Assembly: GCA_041483135.1 (NCBI GenBank)
Contig: JBGPFE010000043.1
Location: forward strand, 1-34,270
Direction of reading: 5' to 3'
DNA length: 34,270 nucleotides
DNA from: PALSA-1004 sp041483135
GTDB taxonomy: Bacteria > Pseudomonadota > Gammaproteobacteria > Burkholderiales > SG8-41
Position numbers and translations under genes: made by a program. This document shows, in pieces, positions 16,466-28,400 of the stretch (positions are counted from its first letter, which is position 1; each line of letters begins with the position of its first letter). The notes beneath the pieces were generated by a model. The model worked only from the letters and a program-made list of their open reading frames with translations, had not been told where the DNA came from and did no database searches.

Positions 16466-19400
16466 ATGAAGGGTAGGGTCGGTCCGCACCGGGTCCGCTG
16501 GCGGCGCAATCTGATTGCTCTGGCGGTCGCAACCGCGCTCGGCACCGAAGTCGCGCGCGCCAACCCCACCGGCCCGGTGGTTGTCAGCGGCCAGGTCGGG
16601 TTTGCGCAGCAAGGCAAACTGCTCTCGATCACCAACACCCCCGGCGCGATCATCAACTGGCGCAGTTTCTCGGTTGCGCGCGACGAAACCACCCGTTTCA
16701 TCCAGCAGTCCGCCGCGAGCATGGTGCTCAACCGCGTCACCGGCGTCGATCCCTCGCAAATACTCGGCATGCTGCAGTCGAACGGCCGCGTCTACCTGAT
16801 CAATCCCAACGGCATCGTGTTCGGCGCCGGCGCGCAGATCGACACCGCCGGGCTGGTGGCTTCGTCGCTCAATCTGTCGAACCAGGATTTCCTCGCCGGC
16901 CGGCTGCGTTTCACCGACACGCCCGGCGCCGGCAACCTCAGCAACCAGGGTGCGATCAAAGCGAGCGGCGGGCCGGTCTACCTGATCGCGCCCAACGTCG
17001 ACAACAGCGGTACCATCACGACGTCGGGTGGCGACATTATTCTCGCCGCCGGCAAGACCGTGCAGTTGGTCGATCCGCAATCGCCCGACGTGCGCATCGA
17101 GGTGAGCGCGCCCGCGAACCAGGCAGTCAACCTCGGCAAGTTGCTTGCCGACCGCGGCCACGTCGGCATTTACGCCGGCATGATACGCAACAGCGGAACG
17201 ATACGCGCGAGAGGCGCGAGCCTCAACGAAAAAGGCGAAGTCGTTCTCGTCGCGAAAAAAGACGTCACGCTCGACAAGACGAGCGTCATCACCGCAAACG
17301 GTCCGGCCGGCGGCAAGGTCACGATACAAGCGCAGGAAGGAACGGCGTCTGTCGCGGGTACGGTCGAAGCCAACGGCACGCAGGGCAAGGGCGGTACGAT
17401 CAGCATTGCCGGACAGCAGGGCGTCAGCGTGGAATCGACCGCGCGCATCGCGGCCAACGGCACCGAAGGCGGCAGCGTGACGCTCGCATCGAGCGCCGGC
17501 AACATTTCGGTGGCGGCGCCGGTGACGGCGAACGCCACGCTCGGGCGCGCGGGGCAGATCGCGGTGAACGCCGCGGGCAAAGTCACACTCGCTTCCGGCG
17601 CGCAGCTCAGCGCGAGCGGCGGGCAGGGCGGCGGTGCAATCACGGTTAAGGGCACTGCAGGCGTCATCCTCGAGACCGGCAGCAGCGTGCAGGCGAACGG
17701 CGCGGCAGGTGGCACGGTGACCGTGCAGGCCGACGAAGGCGCGGTCGCGTTGCAGGGATCGATCGAGGTCAGTGGCGCTGAACTGGACGGCGGCAGCATC
17801 CAGATTGCCGCGCTGTCCGACATTACGCTCGACGTCGGCAGCCAGTTACTCGCCGGCGGCCGCGCGGGCGGCGAAGTGCGGATTGAATCGACCGAAGGCA
17901 CGCTGCTCGCGTCCGGCCTGATCGACGGTACGGGGCGCAACGGTCCCGGAGGGAATGTGCTGCTGCTCGCGCCGCGCGTGACGTTGTTGCGCCGCGCGGT
18001 CGTCGACGTTTCCGGTGACACCGGCGGCGGCACGATACTCGTCGGCGGCGATTACCAGGGGAAAAATCCCGACGTTCAGAACGCCATCACGACGCTGGTT
18101 GACAGCGACGTGACGTTGCGCGCGGATGCAATCACCTCAGGCAACGGCGGCAAGATCATTGTGTGGTCCGACGGTGTGACGCGCGTATACGGCACGATCA
18201 CGGCGCGCGGTGGCGCGCAGTCAGGCAATGGCGGCTTTGTCGAGACTTCCGGCGCGAGCGTGAGCATCGCCGACGGCGCGCGGGTGGATACCACCGCTGC
18301 CAATGGAACCACCGGCACCTGGCTTATTGATCCGCCTGACTTCACGATTGCGGCGTCAGGTGGTGACATGACCGGCGCGGCGCTTTCGACGAACCTCGGC
18401 ACGACGAGCGTGCAAATACAGAGCAGCAGCGGCACGGTGAACATCGCGGGCAACGGCGACATCTTCGTGAATGACCCGGTCAGTTGGAGCGCAAACACGA
18501 CGCTCACGCTTTCTGCCGTGCGCAACATCAACGTCAATTCCAACATCACAGCGACGGGAAATGGCGCGGGGCTCAACTTGTATTACGGCGGCACGGACGG
18601 CACAACTGCGCCTGCGGTGAGCACGGGCTACAGTCTCGGGGCGGGTGCCTCGATCACGCTCTCAGGGACTAGCCCCAGTCTCACGATTGGCAATCATGCC
18701 TACGTCATCATCAATAGCCTTGGTGTTGAAGGCGACACGAGCGGCACGACGCTTCAGGGCATAAGCGGAAATCCGTTCACTGGCTTTTATGCACTCGGCA
18801 GCGATATCGACGCCACCGTCACCTCAACATGGAACAGCGGTGCGGGATTCTTGCCGGTGGGCGTTAATGGCATTGGAATTTTCGACGGCCTCGGCCATAC
18901 CATCAGCAATCTCACGATCAATCGACCATTAACAGATGTTGTCGGCCTGTTTAATGTCGTTCAGTCAGGTGCGACACTCACGAACCTGGGCGTAGTGAAC
19001 GCATCTGTCACAGGCAACTCTTATGTCGGCGGGCTGGTGGGATGGAGCACGGGTACGATCAACAATTCCTACGCAACCGGAACGGTCTCTGGCGGTACTG
19101 ATGTCGGCGGGCTCGTGGGTTACAACACCGGCAGCATCAGCAACAGCTACGCGACCGGCGCGGTGACGGGATTCCGCAACGTCGGCGGTCTGGTGGGTTT
19201 GAACGACGGCACCATCAGCAGCAGTTACTCGGCCGCCGCCGTGAGCGGTTCCGGTTTTAACATCGGTGGTCTCGTCGGCAATAACAACTCGGGCTTTATC
19301 AGCGACACTTACGCGACGGGTAGTGTCAGCGGCCAAGACCAAGTCGGCGGGCTGGTGGGCTACAACAACGGCTTCATCAGCAACAGCTACGCGACGGGTT

Positions 19401-22400
19401 TGGTCACCGGATTCGGCAGCAACGTCGGCGGGCTGGTCGGGCTCAATGACTTGTTTGGCAACATCAACAACAGTTACTGGGACACGCAAACCAGCGGTCA
19501 GGCGACGAGCGCGGGAGGTACCGGCAAGACCACCGCCGAGATGCAGACCCAGAGCACGTTCGTCGGCTGGGACTTCGCCACCACGTGGCAAATCAGTGGC
19601 GGAGCGTATCCGACGCTGCGGGCCTTCAGCGGCACCTGCGCTGTCGACAACTGCTGGACCGGCAATGCCGGCGACAACTTGTGGAACACGGTCGGCAACT
19701 GGTCCGCCGGCCACGTGCCGACCGTCGGAGAAAACGTTCTCGTGAACGTCGCCAGCAATCCAAGCATCGTCGTCAGCGGCACCAACGCCACTGCCAGCAG
19801 CCTCGTTCTGGACGAAGACCTGACCGTCAACGGCGGCATCAGCTTCAACGTAGGCTCGCTCTTCACGCTCGAAGCCGGCACTTCCACTTTCAACGGGCCC
19901 GGCACCACTTCATCGTTCCTGCTGTCGGGCGGCACGCTGGCAGGCAGCGGGCTCTTCACGGTAACAAACAGCTTTAGCCGGACCGGCGGCACGATCAGCC
20001 GCACCGGCGATTTGAGCATCACGCAGGCCTTGGGCAATCTCGTCATCGCGAACCAGATCAGCGCGGGCGCGATCACGTTGCATGCATCGAGCGGCAATAT
20101 CAACGTGCAGGATGCGTCTGTGAGCGCGACGGGCACGATGAACGTGACCGCGTCGGGCAACCTGAACGTAACCGCGAGCGCGGCGCCGAGCGTGTTGCAA
20201 TCGACGGGACTGCAGACCATCAACGTGAACGGCATAACGGTGCAGGGTGCGGATAGCGGCAGCGACAATTTCGCCTCGATCAACAGCACGGGGGGGCAGA
20301 ACATCACCGTCGGCGCCGGCGGCATTACGTTGACGGGCGGCGGTGTGAGCGCCACGAATAACTCTGCGACCATCTATCAAACCGGCGCCACGAATCCGCA
20401 ATTCATTACGGTCAACAGCGGCGGCGCAATCCAGATCAACGGCGGCGCGGGTTCCGGCGGAAACGATTTCGCGTACATCTGGAATTTAGGTTCCAGTGCG
20501 GCGCAGACGATAGATTTCACTGCCGGCGGGTCGCTTACGCTGACCGGTGGCACCTTCGGGGCCCTCAACGACGCCTTGTTGCAAAGCAATTTTACGCAGA
20601 CGATTTCCGGGAGCCCGACCATTCAATTGCTTGCTGGCACGTCCGGCAGCGACAATTACGCCTGGATCCTGAGCAATGCGGCCCAGGACATTACGGCAGG
20701 AGCCGGTGGCATCACGCTGACGGGCGGCGGTGGAACCGCTACGTCCAGTTTCGCGCAGATTTCACAGACCGGCGGCGCAACGAACACGCAAAGCATCACG
20801 GTCAACGGCGGTAACGTTGCCCTGTTGGGTGGCACCGGCGCGGCGACCAATAACGCCAGCATTTCCAACTCGGGCACTTTGCAAAGCATTACCGTCAACG
20901 ACGCAGCCTCGGTATCGGTGGCGGCGCAGACAGGCAGCGCCACCATCAGTTCTTCGAACGATCAGACACTTCTCATCCAGGGCGTGGCGTCCAGCAATGA
21001 TTTAATTGTCGGCAGCGCCGCTGCTGCGAACGGTTCCAGCATCTCCGGTAAAAATCAGGACATCACGGCCGGAACAACGGGGCAAAGCGGTTCAATAACG
21101 ATATTGGGCGGCACCGCCGCCGGCAAGAATTCGATTATCAGTTCGACTTCCGGTACCCAGTCGGTTTCAACTACCGGGACGATTTCTCTCACCGGGGGAA
21201 GCGCCACGGGTACCGCTGGAGGCACTTGTAACCCTGCGACCAGCGGGTCTTGCGCTGAAATCACCAATAGCGGCGCGGGGCTGCAAACGGTTACGGCCAA
21301 TACGATTCAGTTACAGGGAAGCAGCGCCGGGGTTCTCAACAGTGCGGTGATTGGCATCAGCGCGGGACCGCAGACACTCGACGTTGGCGCCGGCGGCCTG
21401 AGTCTCCAGGGCGGCGGCGGCGTGTCCGACAATTACGCAACGATCGGCGGATCTGGCGCCGCGGGCCAGACGATTACCGTCAACGTGACGGGCGACACAA
21501 CGCTTACCGGCGGTTCCACCACGGGGTCGAACGCTCAGATCGGCCTGTTCGGCGGCAGCGGCAACCTTCAGTCCATCACCGTCGATCTGAACACGACCGG
21601 ATCTCCGCACGGTAATGTCACCTTGATGGGTGGCAGCGTCGCCAATGCGGCTGCGGTGATCGGCGTCAGCGGCGGTCATACCAACGCCACGACAAACCTG
21701 ACGATCAAGGGCGCCGACATTACGCTTACGCCCGGAGCGGGCTCGGGCGTGCGTTTCGGGCACCCCAGCGGCGTCAATGGGCCGGGCAGCATCAGCGTGA
21801 CCGCAACGGGCGATATCGCCCTGAATGATACGGGTGCAAATTCCAGCGTGATCCGTACGATGGGCACCGTGACGCTGCAGGCCGCGAGCGCCGGCAAGTC
21901 GATCAGCGAGCAATCGCTGAGCTTCATCATCGCCAATACGCTGACCACGACCTCGAATGCCGGTACGAGCCTTGCGGGCACGGCAAATGCTGTATCGAAT
22001 TTCAACGCGACCAACGCGGCGAGCGGCGACATCGTGTACAACGGCGCGCGAAGCACGGGACTCGCGGTGCTCGGCTCGAATCAAGCCGCAGGCGGGTCGT
22101 TCACCGTGACGGAAACGCTGGGAGATATTTCGGTCGGGGTCGGCAGCATCGTCACCAAGGGCGGTGCCGCCAATCTCACCACGCAGAAAGCCGGCGGCAC
22201 GATCACCACCACGTTCTCGACCGGCACGATCGACACCACCAACGGCGGCACGGCGCCCGCAGGCGCAAACGTGACGCTCACTGCGGACAACATGTCCCTT
22301 GCGGGCGTGGTCAACGCCGGCAGCGCTGGCACCGCGGTCCTGCGGCCGAATGATCTCGCGCGCGGCATCAACATCGAAACGAGCCCGACTGGCGGAGTGT

Positions 22401-25400
22401 TGAGCATAAATCCGGCTTTGGCTTCCAACATAATCGCCGGCACGCTCGAGATCGGCCGCAGCGACAACAGCGGCACCGGTACGATGAACGTCAACGCACC
22501 GATTACCAACGGCAACGTCAACGCCGGCACGCTCAAGTTGTTCGGCAACGACGTTAACGTGAATGCGAATATTGGAGCATCCGGCGGCGGCAACGAATTC
22601 AACCACAATCTCGAACTGCGCGCGTCGAACAATGTCAACGTCGTGTCGAACAGCATTTTCCTTGCCGACAACAAGAATCTGAAGCTGGTTGCCGACAACG
22701 ATAGTTCGGGCGTGGGAGATTTGCGCATCGATGGCGCGCCGAGCGTGTTTGTCGGGACGAGCGGAGCCAACACCGGATCGATGGTCCTGCAGGGGCAGAA
22801 CGTAAACCTGATCGGATCCGGCGTGGTCAACTCGTTGATCGATGTTACGGGCAGCGGCACTCAAACGGCGACCGCGGCGAATTCCATCTTCGTAACTAAC
22901 GGCGGATCGAACTCGGCGATTACCGTGTCCACTCAATCCGGCCTGCAAAGTTTCAGTGCGGGCGCCGGCGGCATGTTCGTGCAGTCCGGCGCAGGTACTG
23001 GCGGCGCCGACGTGCAGTCGTTTTCCGGCAGCCAGTCGATCGTGCTTGGCGGCGGGCTTTCGCTGCAGGCGGGCGCCGGTACAAACTCGAACGCGACCGT
23101 TAACGCGTCGACCGGGCAAACCATCAACGCGCAGTACGTCGAACTGACCGGCCAGGGCACGAGCTTTGCCAGCATGAACAATTCGACCAGCGGCACGCAG
23201 CAGATCACGACGAGCGGCATGAATGTTTCCGGCGAGGGTCTGGTGGTGAGGAACCTGGGTACTGCAGCGATGAGCATCAGCAACAATGGCTCCAGCACGC
23301 AAACGATTACCGTCAACAACGCCGATCACGTCCGCATCATCGGCCAGGCGGGTAACGCGAGTATTTTTTCCGCGAACACCACGGGTGATCAGACGCTCAC
23401 CATACAAGGCGCGGCGTCATCCAACTCGCTCGAAATCGGCAGCGCGAGCGCCGTCGGATCTTCCAGCATCGGGGGTGTCAATCAATCGATCACCGCCGGG
23501 CAGGCCGGCCAGAACGGCGCGATCACGATTCAGGCCGGCGTCACCGATGGCAAGGGGGCGGGCATCAACACCAGCGTCGGTACGCAGACCGTCTCGACGC
23601 CGGAGACCATCACGATCAACGGTGGCACCGCGCCGGGCATCGCGGGTATCAATACCTGCGTAAATGTCGGAGCCTGCGCGCAGATCTTTACCAGTGGCAG
23701 CGGCTTGCAATCGGTTTCCGCGCATGCGATCGCATTGCAGGGAAGCGCGACGGGTGGATTCAACAATGCGCAGATCAGCGCGAGCAACGCCGGCAACGCG
23801 TCGCAGTCGATTGCGATCACTGGCACGGGTGGCAGTATCTCGCTCACCGCCGGTAGCGGCAATGTTGGATCCAATTCCGCGACGATGATTGTCAATACCG
23901 GCGACCAGACGATCACCGGTTCGCCAACCTTGATGCTCACGGCTGGCGCGAACGGCCAAAGCGGGTTCGGCAACAGTGCCTTCATCAGGTCCGCCGGAGG
24001 CACGCAGACCCTGACGCTCGGTGCCACCACGCTTAACGGCGGCGGTGCGGGCCTGGATAGTTTTGCGGGCATACAAGCACCGACCCAGTCGATCACGGTC
24101 AATGGCGATTTGAGGTTGAACGGCAACGCTTCGACAGGCAGCGCGGGTGCGCGCATTGGCGGTGTTGGCAGCTTTCCGGCGCAGACCGCGACCAATCTTA
24201 CGCTCGACGTCACCGGCGACATTGCGCTCACGGGCGGCAGCGGGAGCAGCGCGACGATCGGCAATTGCGGCGCCGCCAGTTGCGTGGCGCAAAACACCGA
24301 TATCACCATCACGAGCGGCGGCAGCGTAACACTCATCGCGGGCTCGGGCGGGGGCGCGCGAATCGGTTCGAAGTCGGGCTTCGTCGGGGGAGGCGATATT
24401 TCGGTGACGACGAACAGCCCAACCGGCGACATCGTGCTCACGGGCAATGCGTTGTTCCAGCCAACAATTCTCACTAACGGCAACGTGACGCTGAACTCGG
24501 GCCGCGACATCAAACTGCAGGATGCGACCGTCAGCAATGGCGGCACGCTGGATGTCACCGCAACGAACAACCTGGACGTGATTGCAAGCGCAGCGTTTAC
24601 CAGTATCGGTGCCACTGGCGCGGAAACGATCTTGGCAAAAGGAATCACAGTCCAGGGCGCGAACGCGGGCTCCGGCAACGGCGGCCTGATTTCGGCCGGC
24701 ACTGGCACGTTGAACATCACGGCGGGCACGGGCGGGATCGAGTTGGCCGGCGGCGCGGGAACCGACGCGTTCGCGTTCATCGGCAACAACAGCAACAACG
24801 TCAATATCACGATCAATTCGACCGGTCCCGTCACATTGACCGGCGGCAGCGGGACCACGTCAATATACGGGCCGACCGCGGGCATCGGCGTGAGTGGCGC
24901 ATTCAACGCTAATGTCAGCATCACGAGCGGCGCCGATGTGACACTTAATGTTCCCTCAGTCGGGATGGCGAAAATCGGTTCCGACACCGGCGGCGGCACG
25001 ATCGGCATTACATCCGGCAGCGGCGGCGCCAACGGTATCTACTTGAACGATGGCATGATCGGCACTACCGGCAACGTGACGCTGACGGCGTCGAACGCGG
25101 GCGGGCAGATTACGCAATCCGCCGGCGCGGTGAAGGGTGCGCTGTTGACGACCAGCTCGAATGCCGGCACTACGCTGAATGGCAACAACGTCGTTACCAA
25201 TTTCAACGCGACCAACACCGTGAGCGGCAACATCGATCTCTCCAACACCATTGCAGCTCTCAGCGTAACTGGCATAAGCCAGACGGGCGGGGGCGGGGTG
25301 GCGGTCAATAACAACGACGGCACCATCAACATCGGCGGTACCGGAATCTCGGCAACCGGCGGCAGCACGGTGACTCTGCAGACCTTTGGCACTGGCGGCA

Positions 25401-28400
25401 GCATTACCGTTGCCGCGCCCATCGGTTTCGGCGGAACTTTTACAACGATCGCCGCGAGCGGCGCGACTTCCGACGTCACGATTTCGAACGCCATTACCCG
25501 CAACGCCACCTCGGCGGGCACGCTGACAATCGCTGCGCCACGGCACGTCATCTTTGCCACGGGGGGCAGCGTGACCGCGTCGGGTGTCGGCGGCACACTT
25601 GACGTCACGCTCAACTCCGACACCGATGCAGCGGGCGGCGGCGCGATCTCGATGGCATCTGGCACGTCGATTAATTCCAACGGCGGCAACATCACGCTCG
25701 GCGGTGGCGCCGGCGCGGCGGCCAATGCCATCGGCACCGCCACGATGATCGAGGGGGTGAAGCTGATCAATGCGCAACTGCTCTCGGGTGCGGGCGCCAT
25801 TGCATTACGCGGGCAGGGAACCGCGGGAACCAGCAACGCGGACGGCGTTCTCCTCGACAGCAGCAGCGTCGTTCAGAGCAGCAGCGGCAACATCTCCATT
25901 ACCGGGACCGGCGGCGCCGGCAGCGGCTCCAGCAGCTTCAATCACGGGGTGCAGATCATCAACAGCAGCCAGGTCAAGGCGACGACCACTGGCGGCGTCA
26001 CGATCAATGGCACCGGCGGCAGCGGGTTGAATCAGCACTTCGCGGTGAACGTCGAGAACAGCGCGTCGGTGAGCGTCGTTGACGGCAACCTCCAGATCAC
26101 CGGCGTCGGCGGCAGCGGCACCGATCATTCGGTGGTCGGCACCCGGATCTATAACAGCGGCACGGTGACGTCCACGGGGCTCGGCACCATCACGATTAAC
26201 GGCACCGCCGGCACAGGGGCCAATCTCAATCTCTTCGGGGTGAGCGTTGAGACCGGCGGCGTAGTCAGCTCAGCAATCGGCGACATCAACATCACGGGCA
26301 CTGGCGGGACGGGTGCCGGAAGCAACTTCGCCGGCGTGTACATCAACAGTGGCGGCAGCATTCTCTCGACCGGGACGGCGAACATCAGCATCACCGGCAC
26401 CGGCACGAGCGGCGCGTTCGGCATCAACACGGCCGGCGGGGGCAATGCGATTGGCGGCGCCAGCGCGAATGGCGACATCCTGCTTAAAAGTCTGGCGGGG
26501 AGCGGCATGTCACTTAACGCGCCCATCCGTACGTCGGCCGCGCACAACGTCACGCTCGATGCGACCGGCGGCGGCGGGACGAACCAGACCGCGGGTTCGA
26601 TCATTGGCGGCGGTCTTAAACTTCTCGGCGCCGGCACGTTCACCGTGAATCAGGCCGGCAACGATGTCACGACGCTGGCTGCGAACATCACCGGCGCAGC
26701 CAGCACGCTCGCCTACACTGACGCCAATGCGGTCAATATCGGCACCGTACTCGGCACGACCGGCGTAACGCTGCCCGGCAACGCCGGCAACACGGTCACG
26801 ATCAATTCCAGCGGCGATATCGCATTCAATGCCGGCAACATCACCGCGGGCGGCGGCGTCATGCTCAATGCAGGCAGCGGCAACATTGTGAACAACATCG
26901 GCGGCGCTACGCAGATCGATACCAACGCTGCGAACGGCGCGATCGCGCTTACCGGCGCGAATGTCGGCGCGACCGGGACGAACCGCATCGGCGTGAATCC
27001 GGGAACTGGCACGGTGTCCGCGACCGCAACGACGGGCGGCATCTTCCTTGAGCAAACCACTGGCAACCTGCTCACCAGTAAATACACGCTGGATGCGGCG
27101 GGCAACGCACAAACCATTTCGCTCGCGACCACCGGCGGCACGATTAACGTTGACACGATCGGCGGCTTCAACGCGAACACCAACAACGACAACTTCAGCC
27201 TGACGACTGCCGGCTTGACGAAAGACATTACGTTCTCGAACGGCCTAAGCATGACGGCCGCGGGGCTCAATCTTTTCGGCACGGGCAATGTCGTGTTCGG
27301 CGGAGGCGCAACCCTGAATACGCCGCTGACGACTGCTCTGACAGTCAATAAATCCACCGGCGGAACTGTGTTCCTGAACGGGACTACGGATCTGGGGACG
27401 GTGAACTTTTCAAATGGCACGCTCCGTGGCAGCGGGGCCGTCACGATTAATACATTGAATTGGAGCGCCCCTGGTGCCGCCACTACGATCGGGCCAGTTG
27501 CCCTCACCGTCACGTCAGCGCTCAACATGGCGGCTAATTGCGGCTGCACGCAATCGGGCGGCACGATCACCAATCAGGGCACGGCCACTTTGAACAACGT
27601 GTTGAACATGGGCAGCGGCGCGGTATTCACCAACGCCGCCGGCGCCAACTTCACGATGAACGCCGGCGCCGTCGTGTCGGGTGGCGGAGGATCGATCTTC
27701 AATAACGCGGGGACGTTGACCTCCTCGGGGGCGACTGGCATTAGCGGCGGCACCTTCAACAACACGAATCAACTCAATGTAACCAGCGGTCAATTCGACG
27801 TGGTCGCGCCGGGCACCGATATCGGCACCTACAACGTGAGTCCAGGAGCGACGCTGCGCTTCGTTGCCGGCACGCGCAGTCTCGACGACGGTTCGGTACT
27901 GAAAGGGGCTGGTTCGATTCTCAATGTAGGCAGCGCTCTTAATTTTATCGGTACCACAACCGGCACAACGATTAACAGCGGCGCGACACTGACCGCCACC
28001 AGCAGTCTCGGCGGCGCCGGCAACCTTACTCTGAACGGCACGCTGCAAGTCCAGGCCAACAGTACTGTTACCGGTACGATCACCAATAACGCGACAGGCA
28101 CGCTGCAGGTGACGGGAACAGGAGCCGGCAACGTCAGCTTGACGGTCGGCACGCTCGCCAACGCCGGCATCCTGGAGCTGTCCAATACGAGCCTCGCAGT
28201 AAATTCGACTCTGGTGGTTTCAAGCGGAACGCTGACCAATACCGGCACGATCAACTCGTTTCCCGGCAGCGGCGGCGGCAACCGCACGATCAACGCGCTG
28301 CTCGATAACCAAAGCACGGTCAATGTCAATCAATCGCTGACGCTCAGCAAACCGGCGGTCACGCATACCAACAGCGGCACGATCAATCTTAGTGGCGGCG

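Noticed and set aside
19004..19500. Regularly spaced repeats resembling a CRISPR array
   Set aside because: The 78-81 base repeats are in-frame GLUG protein repeats with no distinct spacers and no cas genes.
21311..23407. Minus-strand open frame of 698 codons, and several others of 160-500 codons opposite the giant TpsA
   Set aside because: They are Arg- or Pro/Val-rich mirror images of a GC-rich repeat gene, with no start signals or domains; the plus-strand frame explains the sequence fully.
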